A stretch of DNA of 64,000 nucleotides from Grammothele lineata. Lineage: Eukaryota; Basidiomycota; Agaricomycetes; Polyporales; Polyporaceae. The stretch lies in assembly GCA_002150815.3 (NCBI GenBank), contig NDFF03000033.1, positions 310,001-374,000 on the forward strand, given 5' to 3'. The stretch's first letter is position 1; every line of letters begins with the position of its first letter. Positions 48,901-62,035 of the stretch are shown piece after piece. Made by a program: the position numbers and the translations under genes. The notes beneath the pieces were generated by a model. The model saw only the letters and a list, made by a program, of their open reading frames with translations. It was not told the DNA's origin and ran no database searches.

Positions 48901-49605
48901 GCCCACCCAGTCGTTGTGCACGACATAGTCCCCCATGTCAATATCCACTGCGACCTCGATCTCATCCATTGTTTTCCATTCTGCTACGGCCTCCCCGCTA
49001 ATCGCGTGCTCTAGTCGGCCTTTCACTGTCGTCCTGTAAAGGAGATGAGCTTACCTCCGGGGAAGAGTCGTTACGGTAACTGGATGACGTACCCGGTCAC
49101 GATCCCTGAGCGGACGTCGTCCACACTGCGCTTGAGCAGGTCACCAGGCTGATACATGCGGTCCACAAGCGTGAGCTTGTCCTCGGTGATGATCTCCCGC
49201 ACTGGCCGAGGAAAATACGACACGCCGACCTCTCCCTGCGCACGCGGACAGAGAACGTATGTCGGACTCCATGGACAGGGAGAATACCACAGAATGAGCT
49301 GCTCACCTGGACGAGAGGACGCATGAGAGGGTCGGCGTTATCGGCGGTTGGGATGTCCTCCGCGTCCTGCCAACATCTCTGGACACGCCCATTGATTCGT
49401 GAAGGCACACAACGCATACAAGTGCGAATGAACTCACCAAGATTACCCCATAGGCCTTCGGATCGTCTTTGCGTCGGACGATGTCCTCCTGGTAGAACTG
49501 CGACACCAGCGCGAACCACGGAGAACACCCGTAAGTCTCTTCGTACTACAGCGCGGTTGGTTATGGACGCACTTTTGCAGCGGCTCTCTTCTGAGTGCTC
49601 GCCAT
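45949..49605 (-). CDS. UBE2O: Large E2/E3 hybrid ubiquitin-conjugating enzyme, UBE2O type
   Basis: About a dozen exons from the ATG at 49605 ([11 protein letters not shown], then [13 protein letters not shown]) to the stop at 45949. The N-terminal half consists of repeated small beta-rich modules, such as [36 protein letters not shown] and [14 protein letters not shown], which correspond to the conserved regions of UBE2O. A very acidic stretch (about 47230-47420; [19 protein letters not shown]) comes next. The UBC domain begins near [18 protein letters not shown], continues with [17 protein letters not shown] and [14 protein letters not shown], and reaches the active-site Cys in [20 protein letters not shown], then [22 protein letters not shown]2O in animals ubiquitinates orphan ribosomal proteins and others without a separate E3. 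This copy looks complete. Confidence 0.9.
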
Positions 49606-50140
49606 AGGCCGATCGTTCAGACTTGTGCCTGGGGTAGGGGCGGAGACCGAGAGAGCGAGAAATAACCGATCAGTCGACTGAGACGGGTCGTTCAATGCGC
49701 GTGAGAGCGGAGAGCGTGGACGTGGGCACCACGAGGGGTGCGTACACGGACAAGAAAGCGGCGGCGGATGGACGCGACGGGTTTAAATAGCAGGCGAAAG
49801 CGATGTGGCGCGCGCTGTGGACGGTATTAGACAAGCTGAGTGGCCCGCTGCGAGAGCGCGAGTCGCAGAGCGGCCTCCGATTCCTCCTTTGGCCCTCGGT
49901 TCTTCCGGATGTGCCGCTCCGCCCGGGGCGGCCCCTCCGGTAGCCATCCCTCAGCACAAAACTGGCAACAAGAGAACTAGCAACAAGAGTGGATTGTGTA
50001 CACCTCCAGAATATGTGCGGGAGCAACTAATATACAGGCATGTAACAGGTATATACTGAAACCAAAGCGTTCGTTAAAAATCCGGAGGGAGGGTGGGTCG
50101 ACGTAGGCCATCACGTCACATAGTGGTCGTGGACGGCGAG
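49606..50140. other. Intergenic region between two minus-strand genes
   Basis: 535 bp holding the UBE2O-like promoter and the next gene's 3' end. No gene or repeat is supported. Confidence 0.35.
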
Positions 50141-51693
50141 TTACGACACCGAGACAGAACGAGAGTAGGGACTGCTGTTATCTCGCCAGACATCCTCTAC
50201 TGCCTCCTTTCGAGCTTCTAACCGACGTCCTGTCCAGTCCTCGTCACCCACTCGCTCTGCCCAGTCGTCTTCATCGCCCCAGGACGCCCATTTTTCCTCT
50301 TCATCACGGGGTAAGTCCTCAGCTGGTGGGGCGCTTCTCGAAATCTCGATGTTCGGATACGACGCTTGCTGGCCCTTAAGGGCCAGAGGGGGTGGAGGGG
50401 TGCGTCTAGTACGACTTTTGGATAGGGACGATGAACTGAACGAGCTCGATGCAGAGCTAGGTGATCCTGCGGCCGTAGAAGGGGGATAGGCATGGGACGA
50501 AACGGCCGTGTCAATGGGTTTCGTGACAGGCGTCGTTGACCCAGACGGGATCGCAGTTGTCGTGCCGGAACGCAGTGATTTTGTCTCGCCCACTGTTGAC
50601 CGGCGCTCAACATCGCGCGAACCCGAGCGAGAGATAGAGCGGGCGCGGGGAACCGGGTTCTCGATGTCGTGCCGTCGCGCCGGGATACCATCGTCGTCGT
50701 CGTCGTCTTCCGATGCACGGAAGAGCGGCTCGTTATCTGGATCCATTGAGCCACGAGGCGTTTCGGAGACGAGCGCAAGGGGAGTGTAGTTGCTCGAGCC
50801 CTTGACGATAGTGTCAATGAGCCAGAACTGCAGTACGTTCATCACGATAGGGAAGATACCCATCGTACTGCGCCATTGACAAGTAAGTGGCTGAAACTAA
50901 AGAACAGCTATTTGCAATGGCAACTCACAAGATGACTTGTGCTGCGTCGCTGGGTCCCAAGAACGTGAGTAACCACTCGCCTAAGTCGAAGATGACCGGG
51001 AGAGCAGCGAAAAGCGCGACAACAAGCATCTTCATTGTCGTAAGCGCGAAGACGTACACAGCCGCTTGACGCAGCCAGTACCAGAATGAGGGAGGAGTGC
51101 CATAGACACCAGACTCAAATCCCTTGAAGTGCAACTTCTCGGTAAGGATGTGTGTGGCGACTTGAAGTATGACGTAAATTATGCCGACGCCTACGGACCA
51201 GTGCATTCAAATAATGCGCAGCAAGAGCAATCTGATATGACTCACCGACCGTTGTGTCGATGAGGATGTTGAGGAAGTAGAGAACGCATGCATTCGTGGT
51301 GGAGATATGTGATACGACGTCGGAGATCAGGACGTTCACGCCGTGAACAAACATTTGCCCAATGATCTGTTTCGAGACATCGAAAAGCCTGTGGAAGCAA
51401 TGTGTTAGGTTGGGACACTAACTCCGATAGAGGTGGCCGACACGAACCATATTCTCCATGGCCGTTTCGGAGACTCGCGATGACGCTTATAGACCAGTGA
51501 CAGGATGACCAGCACACCCATAAGGCCTTGCACAACCTACTCAGAGTGTCCAGATGTATCACTAAGCCCTCCTCCGGATTTCCAGTAGCAGAGCGGTACG
51601 CACTAATGCAGTTGGACCCAACAGGCGACATGACTGCCGATCAACGTTAGGGAGCTCGTCCAGGAAGTTGTCGATGCTTTCTAGAGAGGGCAT
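50141..51693 (-). CDS. Multi-pass membrane protein, STIMATE/TMEM110 type
   Basis: Five exons from the ATG at 51693 (MPSLESIDNFLDELPN) to the stop at 50141. Hydrophobic segments include VQGLMGVLVILSLVYKRHRE, a span around GQMFVHGVNVLISDVV, ACVLYFLNILIDTTVGVGII, YVFALTTMKMLVVALFAALP and GIFPIVMNVLQFWLIDTIV. The FLNILIDTTVG stretch and the VHGVN motif are characteristic of the STIMATE family, including a vacuolar membrane protein of yeast. In animals STIMATE regulates STIM1 at ER-plasma-membrane contacts; that role is not assumed here. The cytosolic tail of about 220 residues is acidic and Ser/Pro-rich (SEDDDDDDGIP) and ends in a WASWGDEDDW-like segment. Confidence 0.85.
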
Positions 51694-52457
51694 AGCCAGA
51701 TAGAGAGAGAAAAGAGACCAAGAGAGGCGCTGTAAGCGTTGTAAGCTGTCGGAAGGGAGGGCGATGGTGTGTTGAGGGCAGAAAAGCAAATGGGGAGAGG
51801 CAACTTTGGCTGTTCGCGCCGCCCCGGAACCCGACCCCTCAGCGTCTCAGCTACAACCGGCGTCTAACAGCGCCCACACCACAGCCAGATAGGCGCTTGT
51901 TGTTCGACTGTACGAATGTGTTGGAGCAGATGGCAACGGAAGTTGATATGTAACAACACAATGTATCGCGTCTACCGGTAGTAATTCACGAACGATGGTT
52001 CATTTGCGTCATAGGAAAGATCGACGTCGCCGCGCCGCCAAACGCCGGCATCACTCATGAGCGGAAGTAAGATGGTGAGAGATTTACAGAAAGCATGCAT
52101 TCAGAACATGGGTCGTGACTACTACCTACCGTGACGGTGAATTCGAAGGGTCACAATTACATGGGCGAGGGCGCAACATGCGGGGTGATAATAAGTAAAA
52201 CTAGCGATGAGCGAGAGGTATATCAAGAGATTGCGGTAGAGATACAATCGACGATGTGTGCATCAGACAAGATCGAAACCCTGCGTCCAGCCAGAGCGTA
52301 GAGAGGGAATAGACGTGGCTAAATAGTGCCCACCAAGAAAGGGGAGGTGGCATTCGGATCCAACGGTAAATAAGGATGAGGGGTCTGAAGGAGTGGATGA
52401 GGTGCACCGAGGCGCTCCAGGAGGTATAGACGAGAAGTGAAGAGGCCTGAAGAGCCC
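51694..52457. other. Intergenic region, no gene seen
   Basis: 764 bp between tandem minus-strand genes. It is mixed in composition, and I find no convincing gene, RNA or repeat. Confidence 0.35.
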
Positions 52458-55340
52458 TCACTTTTTGCGCAGCTGTGCGCGAAGGTTCGTATTCTCCGTC
52501 TGAACCGAGTTGAGCTCTTCGAGGAGTGCCATCTGCTGGGTTTGTTGGGACATGCGCATCGCCTCTACATCTTCTTGCGCCTTCTCCAGCGCGGTAATGC
52601 TCTTCTCGAGCTCAGCCTCCAGGCGCGCTTTCTCTGCCTCGAGCTTGCTCAGCTCTTCTGCCAGGCGCTTCCGCTCCGCGTCGGCTTTCTTCCGCTCCAT
52701 GTCTGACGTCGACGCCCCGTTGCTCTCCTCTGCAAGCTTAAGCACCTTCGCGCTAAGGATGTTGTTCGCTTCAGTGAGCTGGCTACACGTCTCCGCCTGT
52801 TCGGCGGCCAGAGTTTCGAGCTCGAGCTTCTCTGCGGTGATGCGATCGACGGCTTCTTGTAGATTGTGGACCTCGTCTTGCCTGAGAAGCCGATACACGG
52901 TTATTTACCCTGACTACAACCATAATTAGAACAGAAGGTACTCACAGCGTGGTCTGTTTCGCAATCATCGAGACGTTGCGTTCTTCGAGCATTTTCACCT
53001 GTTTCTGGTACGTCTCCAGTGCAGCGTTGCTCTCTTGCGCGAGTTTCTGGGCTCGTTCCGCATTCTTCTTGAGCAGATCATGCGCCTGCGCGAACCGGAT
53101 GAGCCGCTCAATGAGCGCGCGGTCGTCCGTGATGAGGGCCTGAACGCGGCTCGCGAACGCTTCCACTGTGAAGACTTCGGGGCCGCTCGGGCGGGCGGAA
53201 AGCGGGAAGCCATTGGGGTCGTACAACGTCTTGAGCGAGCGGACGTCCATTTCGGACAGAGAAGCACCGCCTTTGGGACCGCCCGGGCTGCTGCTCCCTT
53301 TCGAAGATGGGCTGCTTGTTGTGGGAGAGCCCATAGCGCCCCCTCTGGTCTTGCCTCCCATCTTCTGTGCTCGCGCCTCGGGGGAGGGGAGGATGGCCCA
53401 TATAGGCTCGAGTACCTCGGTGATCTTCGCGGCGTCGCCGGTGTACTGCACGAGCGGACCATTGCTCTCGTGTATCTCCTGGGACGAGTTGAAGCACCGT
53501 AGATTGAGTCGTTACTCGGAATCACTTACCTTGAGCCTTTCGGCCAAGTCTCTGACCTCCGCCTTCGCGGCGTCTCTCTCTTTCCGTGCCGCCTCCAATT
53601 GCTCATCAAGTACTTCGCGCTTGTCGAGACCCGCACGGACATCGGCTTCCAGCTTCGCACGGGAGGCGCTCCACTCCTCTTGCACCCTAGCATGAGAGTC
53701 GATCTTGACTTTGAGATCTTCAAGGTGCTTCTCGATAGAACCAGCGAGCCCCCTCACGGATGCATCACGCGAATAGTGCGAAACTCCGTGTTTCCTCATG
53801 AGCTCCTGGAGGGCGTCCACGCCTTCGTCGAGTTGCGTTTTGCTCTTGCCACCGTCCCGCAGAACGGTCTGCTCTGCAAGTAGCGTCGCGCGTTCCGTCT
53901 TCAGCTCGGCGATCTCCCTGTCTTTCTCGTCGAGCTTCCGCCGCTCTCGTGCGAGGCTCGACTCGATCTCCGTCAGCTCCCCACTCTGCTGCTGCAGAAC
54001 GGCTAGTCGCCGCTGAAGCTGGTCTACTTCCCGCCGACTCTCCTCAAGCTCCATTCGATCCCTCTCCCACCCCTTCTTCTCCTTTTCCAGCTGATCGACG
54101 CGGTCTCGCAAACCCTGCATGTCCGCCATCTGCAGCTCCAGCGCGGCCACCATCTCCTCTGACTGTCGTAGTTCTGAACTCTTCGACGACTCCAGAGCCT
54201 GCTTCTCAGCCCGTAATGAGGACAGCGTTTTCGTGAGCTTCTGCTGCTGTGCGTTGGCCGCGTCAAGTGCATCTTGTACCGCCGTAAGCTGCTCTTGTAA
54301 TGCGGTGAGCTCCGCCGATGAGGCGCCTGGTCTTGACGACATAGGGACGATAGCAGAGGAATGGCCAGCAAAGAAGTGTGCGCCATCGAACTTGGATCGC
54401 GAGGAGTTGGACTGAGAGCTGAACACGGAAGATTGTGTGGGGCTCATGGAAGAATTGCGATTCGGCGTATTGCTGCCAGACCTGTTGAGGTCACCGTTGG
54501 GCGCGTCCGGGGGAGCCAGCTTCTGCTCCAGAGCCCGCAAGTGATAGCTGAGCACGCCTGCGCGATGCTCGAGGAGCTTGCGGTCGGCCTCGCTCGCCTT
54601 CTCGGAGATCCTCCAGAGCTCCTTCTGAGCAGCCTCAACTTTGCGTTCCGCATTGTCCAGCTGTTCGGAGGTTTGCTTTGATGAGCCCTTGTATGACGCA
54701 TTCGCTTTGGAGAGCGACAGTGCAGCGTCTCGGAGTTTCGTCTCTAGAGCAAGCTTCTTCGTGAGAGCAGCCAATCGTGATGATAGTGCTTGCGACTCCT
54801 GGAGAGGGACGACGCCGTAGATCAAGGCAGGGAGTGGCCGTCATACTTCCGTTCCACAGACATCATAGTTAGCAAACGCACCTTCTTGAGCTCCTCCACC
54901 TCTTCCGCACTCAATATATCGAACCCTCTACTATCCACCATTGCCTCGCTCGCAAGCAGACTCATCAGCAGGTCATCCTTCGAGTTGAACGATGCGCTGG
55001 TACGCTTCTCGGAGCCGTTCCGGGAGAGCGTCGCAACGCGCATGGGGAGCGGCATGCGCGGCGAAGACGGGCCCGCGACGGGCGACGACGGCTGCGTCGA
55101 CGTCCGCCCCGACTCCCCGGAGTTGCGCGAGGAGTGGAAAGACGAGTTGCCCGAGTTACCGTCGTCGTCCGACTGGCGGGACGCCGCCGTGCGCTGCTTG
55201 CGGAAGTTGAGCCCCGCCGTCACCTTCGGGCTGTCGTCGAGCCCGTTCGGCACACTGGGTGGGGGCGTGGAGGGAGGTAGAGGGGAGGTCTGCGTGGCTG
55301 GGGTGCCGCCTCCGCCGAGGAAGCGTCGAACCCCGTTCAT
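52458..55340 (-). CDS. UDS1: Coiled-coil protein with UDS1 (up-regulated during septation) domain
   Basis: Four exons from the ATG at 55340 (MNGVRRFLGGGGTPATQ) to the stop at 52458. A Ser-rich N-terminus of about 110 residues is followed by the UDS1 signature LLMSLLASEAMVDSRGFDIL, SAEEVEELKK, and across the first intron ESQALSSRLAALTKKLALET and RDAALSLSKANASY. The remaining 700 or so residues are almost continuous coiled coil (QMADMQGLRDRVDQLEKEKK, and the last exon EAVDRITAEKLELETLAAEQ). A Gly/Ser-rich break lies in exon 3. UDS1 of fission yeast is a septation-associated protein; the role here is inferred from the domain only. Confidence 0.88.
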
Positions 55341-55988
55341 CTCCTACAACTGGGTAGGCAGCCTGCTGTGCTAGTCACTGGCAGGGAAGGTAGGTCTCCC
55401 GAAGAGTGCGCAGGGCAGGGCTGTTGGAATAACGGCCGTGGGGTAATCGCGAGGCCGGATCCGACCTTGTGGCCAGAGCTGCAAGTAGGAAGCGTACAAC
55501 CGTCCAGGATCCCGCGAGGTGAGGTGAAATGGAGTGAGGGAATGTGGATGAGCTATAGGCTTGCTAGAGATGGTGAGCAGGGGCGGGCGGTAGCATGAGC
55601 GTACAGACCAAGTTGGGTCTGCCAAGTGATCTCCGACATTCTCATAGCCGCCCCATGGAATGCCCTCTACGCCCGCTTACTTCCCTACTCTTCCTGGACA
55701 CTCACACCATGTTGTTCCATACACTGCAATTCGGTTGTAACATGTCTCTGTAGACTATACTCTATTGTGAAAACGAACGAACTGTAGTACATATGCGCGT
55801 AATGTACGTAACAACGTGATCCGCCTCTATCCCACGAGCGCAGCAGTCTTGCGAACGACCTCCGGGAAGCGTACCTGAATGTTCTTCGCTGGCACGACAT
55901 ATTTACAGAAGACGAAGTGAACAGAACATTGTGCCCTGAAAATGCGTCTGAAGATACAGACTCTTCAGCAACGGCTCGTTCCTCCATA
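55341..55988. other. Intergenic region, UDS1 promoter and BST1 3' end
   Basis: About 650 bp. A minus-strand frame through 55685-56221 is the out-of-frame reading of the last BST1 exon and is not a gene. Confidence 0.35.
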
Positions 55989-58900
55989 TCAAACACCACC
56001 ACGCCAATAAACCGGTCCGATCCGTTGTAACACCGCCCATCCCATCGCCGCGCTAACCATCTCAAACACCATGTACGTCGTCCGGGGGCCAGTGAAGAAC
56101 GCAACGATGGCCACCATGGCCATACCCCATCGTGGGGAGACACGTTCGGCACAATGCCCGCTGCTGTACAGACGTCCACGTTCAGCACGAAAGACGGGCA
56201 AAGAAGGGGAAGACCACTCACAAGAACGCTTTTACGCCTGCACCAGTTGTGCCACCTCCTAGAATCTCTACTAGCACGAGGAAGGGCGCGACATACAGGA
56301 AGTTATGGTCTCCATCAAACGGAGTGGTGACCCCTGCGGTGGCGAGTGTGCGAACCCAGACCGCTAGGACCGGCGCAACCAAAGGGAGGAGCCAAGTCAT
56401 GAAGAGAAGGATGTGTAGATGCCCATTTACTTGCTGCTCCGGAGGCAAGTGAACAGGCGAAGAAGGCGTTGACTCGTCCTCAGACTGGCTGCTCGGTGGG
56501 TTGTCAGAGGACATGGCGACTAGAGGGACAGCCTCGGAGCCGGATCGCGGAGAAGGCGGCATGGATGACAGCTCCGAGAGAACAGATGCGCATGTGTAGA
56601 AGTGAATGAGCCAGCATCCGAGGAATGCAACCTGCCATGGTACGAGAGTGAAAATGAGGAGGAAGATGAGCGCCAGCGAGAGGAGAGCCGTGCGTGGGCG
56701 GCGGAGAGCTGCGTCTTCCCGACGCCTGCGAAGTCGTGTGAGCAGGTGTGGACGTCACGGCGCAAAAAGGCTTACCTTCCAAATAGTGACAACAGACGTC
56801 GGAGAGGCCATAACAGCACAAGGAGTAGCCACCACATAACACACACAAGCCCGAACGCGATCAGCAGCAAGGGAATAGAAAGTGGTGCCAGTGAGGGAGT
56901 ACCGGCATTGCCTAGCCAGAGGCCGACGCGCATGGGAAGCAACGATATGAACAGTGATAGAATCGTTAACCCAGGCATCCTTTTTCGGGCAAAGGAATCG
57001 AGGGAAGCCTGGACGTCTGGGATGTGTCCTTAGTAGCAGAAGCGTAAGTAGTCGCCACGGCTCAGATTGCGAGTAAGCTTACCACCATTTTCTGCTGTTT
57101 TCCACACGTCCCAGAGCAGGATCGCCATGATACCAACTGCCCAACAGACGGCAGCAGAGCCGTATCTCGTACCCCATCTTCCAACCGTGGCCCACCAGTC
57201 TACGGTCAATTTTATTTGATCTACCCAGCATTCGCCTGACGAATGCATAGTCAGGGTATGACCGACGGTATGGCTTGAATCGACGTAAGGGGCTGAAGCG
57301 TGAGAATGTACGAGGATCGGTCGCCCAAAGCCGGGTTGTAGAGGGAAGTAGTGTGATTCGTATGGTTGTGATGTATGCGAGAGCAAAGGCAAAAAAAGCG
57401 CATTGGCTATTGAGAAGAGGTCACTATCAGTTTCTCATTTCATTGGTCTTGTAACAGCTCACGGTTGCATGTAGACCCAGGAGCAGCGTTGGGCGTGACG
57501 CGGTATACGAGAAGTGAATTGGCTAGCAGATTGGGCAAATTCACTTGGGTACGAATACTGTTTGGTAGGGATATCGATACTGATGACATTGCCAAGCCTA
57601 GGATGTAATTGTTCAATACACGCAACAGAAACGGACAGCATAGAAGCTTACTAGATAATGTAACATCAACGTCAATTGGCTCGATGTCGGCAAAGCCGCC
57701 GAACACCCATCCACGCCTGTCTCCATCCTCTAATGTCACGACTACATGCAGCCCCGCATCCAAGGGCACATCCGCCTCGAAGAGTGCTACTCCTTCTGAC
57801 TCATCTACACCTTCATCAGGGACCGGAAATGCAGAATTCGGTAGAGGATGAGGGATGAGCTTCAACATCTTGGGGACCAACGGGGAACATGAGACATCAT
57901 TGCTTCCCCAGTGACGGCACAAACGGACTGTTGCACGGAAGGGGAAGGGTTTGTGAGGAGAGATCGGCGAAATAGAACCTTGGGATGCATATAACACGAA
58001 GACTGTGGTTCTCTGTTCTTCCTCCACAGGTGGAACCGGGACTAGATAGGACGCAGTGCCAACTGGTTCACGGACCAAGAGGTGTTGATTCAGTGGAACA
58101 GAGTAGAACGAGCCTTGATCGGAAGGCGAGCCTTGCGGCGGTAGCTGGAGGGTCGGGAGGCCGTGCCCGTCCCGCAACCACCGGTCCATGGCCGCAGCCC
58201 GTGTTTCAGAAGTGTCAGAAGCCGCGATCTCAAGTGCAGCGCGAGCAATACGCCAGCGGACTTGGTGGCACCATACCATTGCGAGATGTCCGACGCCAGT
58301 CCAACAACCTTCAAAGGCACTTGTGAACACTGTACGCCTGTACACAGAGCTGGATAAATTGAGGACGGCAGGGGATAGGACGCAGGATTCTGAGGGAATC
58401 ATCAGGTCAGTCGCACCGCCGCAGAGGGAGAGCACCGGCGTAGGGTCTGAGGCCAAGCTGCGGTGGTTATCTGCATATATATGGTCTATTCGCCTGTCGA
58501 ACCTGACTGGAGGAAGGGTGTGGGGTGTGGACATGGTGATGATGGCCGAAATGTTGGGATTGGGCAACAATGCCGTCGCGACAATTCCGCCCATGGAATG
58601 GCCCATTACGATAATTGACGTTCCAGAGGGATAGAGGGATAAGATGTAGTCGAGGGCGCGTGACGCATACGCGACCTCGTTGTCGATGGTAGGCCCATGA
58701 AAAGCGGAGAGGTCTTCGTTGTACTCGACTACGGCCAGGTAGGTCATTCATCCCCAATCCACGAGTGTAACAGTATACGCATACCAGCAAAAAAGTCCAG
58801 TCCGGCGTAACCCTTATCTGCGAACTCGCGCGATACTTCGTAGGGCGCAGAATAATATTGGTGTGCCGCGGAAGAGGCTATTGAACGGACCTGGTGCGAC

Positions 58901-59280
58901 GAGCCTGCATTTCCCGGAATGAAGAGGACAGGAGCACCATTCAGCTACTAAAACGCAATTAACACACGAAGAACCGTGCATATATGTCGCGCACGCACTC
59001 GTTGGTTGTTCTCGAGATTACCCTCGCGGTAGAGCCACAAACTATACCGGCGAGCGAGTGAGGTCCACGAGCGGTCGAACTTGGTCTGGAGGACGTAGCT
59101 CGGCCACATCCATGACATGCGGCATCCTTGCGGAGAGAGCGAGTGGACTGTGTCTACTGCGGCATGGTAGAGAGCAGCGACGGCGGCGAGGGCGAGCAGA
59201 GCGAGTGCGGCGAGGAGCCTACTCATCGAGGGAGACACGAACCGGCGAGCGCTTCCGGACATGTCCCGTCCCGACGTCAT
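55989..59280 (-). CDS. BST1: GPI inositol-deacylase (BST1/PGAP1)
   Basis: An ER membrane lipase that removes the inositol acyl chain from GPI anchors before export. The longest frame starts at the ATG at 59280; ATGs at 59262 and 59226 are alternatives. The last gives MSRLLAALALLALAAVAAL, a signal-anchor right before the conserved SPQGCRMSWMWPSYV. Then come APVLFIPGNAGSSHQVRS (oxyanion motif of the family), VEYNEDLSAFHGPT and the nucleophile elbow VMGHSMGGIVATALL, ITMSTPHTLPP, GGATDLMIPSES and WTGVGHLAMVWC with the catalytic His. The C-terminal half, spread over several short exons (57392-55989), holds multiple hydrophobic segments. The last exon ends VSPRWGMAMVAIVAFF to VYWRGGV. It is divergent from the CorA-type gene, with about 210 bp between ATGs. 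Confidence 0.9.
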
Positions 59281-59489
59281 GCGTTCCGCCTCCGCTCGCC
59301 GTCCTCATCTCCCTCCGCGTTGCCGTCCGCGACTCTCTCGCCGTCCTCGCTCGCCTCAGCCCTCCCGCGTCCTGCCCCGTACCGCCTTTGCCGAGGTGAC
59401 GGTCAATCAGTGACGAGGTCTTGTCCGTGTTGCACCTCAGATCCGAGACGCCTCCCTTTTCGTCGCCTCGCCAGACAGACGACCCCACC
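59281..59489. promoter_or_regulatory. Bidirectional promoter, BST1 to CorA-type transporter
   Basis: 209 bp between divergent start codons, C/T-rich towards the plus-strand gene (about 59285-59390). No TATA box is seen. Confidence 0.4.
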
Positions 59490-62035
59490 ATGGCCTCCCC
59501 GCCCGACAATGCCTCTATCCTCTCTGGTTCCATCTCAAGCTCTCCCCGCCAGATCAGGACCACAGAGCATTCCCCCGTGCGCCGGCGGCAGAGTGTCGGA
59601 AGCGAGATTAACGAGGCCTCCTCCCGCCCTCGGCTCTCGCCAACCCTCTCCCGGTCGTACAACCCCAACGATCCGGAGGCACGCGAACGCCAGCGCACCA
59701 TGGATGCCGACATGGCCATGCACATCTCTCGCGCACGTTCCGGTACAGTTGGAATGTCCTCGCCCATTGCCCCCGTACCGCTCACCCCTTCTCCCCGCCT
59801 GCCGTCACCGGAGGAACATCATTTTCCATCGCTGTCACTCCAGGAGCAGCAGGCCATTGACGAGGCCAAGGGAACATCTTCTATCCCCGGAAATGGTGAT
59901 CAACCAGAGCAATACCAACACCCAGGACCTAGCCTAGGACATGACCTTCTCGCGAACCACTTAAACTCAGGACATGACCCATCCATGGTAGTCTCATTGG
60001 ATGTGCCCTATCCAGAGGACGCTGCATTGGGCGGGTTACCGATGTACCAAGCTACAGTCGACCGTTCAGATCGGCTTCAGTACGAGTTTGGTCTCATGGA
60101 AGAGTACGCTCGTGAAGAGAAAGCACGGCTTGGGATCCATACTCCTTCTGCGACGCTTCCACCATTCGACTACCGTCAGCCACAAGCATCTTCTTCCACT
60201 CATATTCCTGTCCCGAATGGCCATCCGGTTCAGGATGGACCCCGTGAGTCCGGAGAACAGGATTCATCGCCTTTCACACTCCCGCGAGCTCGCCATCGAA
60301 AGTTGAGTGTCAGCTCCCCCGCGCCGAGACGAGGAAAGATGGCTTTGTTTGAGCAGGGTGCGCCGCCTCCATCGCTTGCATCTCGTGCACGACACATCGC
60401 AATGGGTACCACGCTCAGTGCAGTCCCCTCCGATGACAACTTGGGGGATCCTGTCCAAGGAATCCCAGATCCGATTGGGATGGGTGCCGGAGGCGGGCTG
60501 GGCTCAGGCCACGACAGACCATATCGGTTCTCATTCTACTCGAATACCCTCTCGGCCACTATTCACGCACGCAGTATGTCGGAGCTGCCAGCGGATGGGC
60601 AGACATTTGAAGACATGTTCATGGGGCGCAACCATCCACGGGATGTATCGCACCCAAGCAGTGTACACCCACCGCTCTTCTCCCCTACGCCATCTAGTCT
60701 TCCCGGGTCCGTACCAAAGTCTGGCGTAGCATCGCCAGTACCTATGGGAGGCGGAGGCGGGATTTCGAAGGCAACACTGGGCATCTCTGGGTCGCCAGGA
60801 GAGATGCGGCCTAGGGACGGCGGCAACTTGGATAGTTACACTTGGTGGCTGGATGTTCTCGCACCAACAGACGAGGAGATGAAATTGCTTAGCAAGGTTT
60901 GTTCCCGTATTGGGCGTCACAACTCACCGTGTAACAATCTTCAATTAGGTCTTCTCTATTCACCCACTGACAACAGAAGACATCCAGATGGAGGAAACAC
61001 GGGAGAAGATCGAGCTCTTCCGTAACTATTACTTCGTTTGTTTCCGTAGTTTCGACCAGGATCCATACAGCCCTACATATCTCGAACCACTCAACATGTA
61101 TATCATCGTCTTCCGTGACGGCATTCTTTCGGTAAAGGCTTCCCGCCTTCTTTGGACGTCGCTTCTGACCGAGTAAACAGTTCCACTTCAGGCCAACCCC
61201 GCATCCGCAGAATGTTCGACGGCGGATCAAGCAGCTCAAGGACTACATTAGCGTCACCTCCGACTGGATTTCATATGCTCTCATTGATGACATTACGGAC
61301 GCGTTCGGACCGCTCATCCAAAACATTGAATATGAAGTAGATAGCATTGACGAGCTCGTGCTGATTCTGAAAGAAGCCGAGCAGAGTGACATGCTGAGGC
61401 GGTACGTCGCTTTCGAAGCACTCGTCAGCGCGCATATAGCCGTGTCTGACGCCTACACAGGATTGGCACCTGTCGAAAGAAGGTCATGGGTCTTCTCAGG
61501 CTCATGGGCAACAAGGCCGACGTCGTGAAGGGTCTCGCCAAGCGCTGTAACGAGAACTGGCGTGTCGCACCTACATCAGACATTGTCAGCCTCTCATCCC
61601 TATCGCGTCTGACCTACTCATCTTTGTCGACAGGGCCTGTATCTCTCCGACATCCAAGACCACCTTATCACAATGACGCAGAACCTGAACCACTACGAGA
61701 AGATTCTCTCGCGCTCGCACTCGAACTACCTCGCGCAGATCTCAATCGAGATGACGGACGCAAACAACCAGATCAACGATGTGCTTTCCAAACTTACTGC
61801 CCTCGGTACGGTGCTTATTCCCATGAACCTCGTCACCGGTTTATGGGGGATGAACGTCCACGTGCCGGGTCAGGACGTCGAGGTGCGTTCCACTATGCCT
61901 TTATAGTCGATCGACGATGAATCAAATGCTGTTTCTATCTAGAACTTGAAGTGGTTCGGGTCGATCATCGCCGCCTTGGCGGCGTTTGCCGTCATCGCAG
62001 GCTGGTCAACCTACAAGCTCATGGTTCGGCGGTGA
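59490..62035 (+). CDS. MNR2: CorA/MNR2/ALR1-type magnesium transporter
   Basis: Six exons join in frame: 59490-60896, 60949-61131, 61181-61401, 61461-61584, 61634-61882, 61943-62035, giving 758 aa. About 430 N-terminal residues are Ser/Pro-rich and probably disordered, as in fungal ALR and MNR2 proteins. The CorA core shows TWWLDVLAPTDEEMKLLSKV, FSIHPLTTEDI, YYFVCFRSFDQD, the long helix region YVDSID-type (YEVDSIDELVLILKEAEQSD), TMTQNLNHYEKILSRSHSN and the pore signature GLWGMNVHVPGQ (GMN motif). Two C-terminal membrane spans follow (TALGTVLIPMNLVTGLWGMN in TM1; WFGSIIAALAAFAVIAGWST in TM2) with a basic tail KLMVRR. Plasma-membrane (ALR) or vacuolar (MNR2) location cannot be decided from sequence alone. 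Confidence 0.92.
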
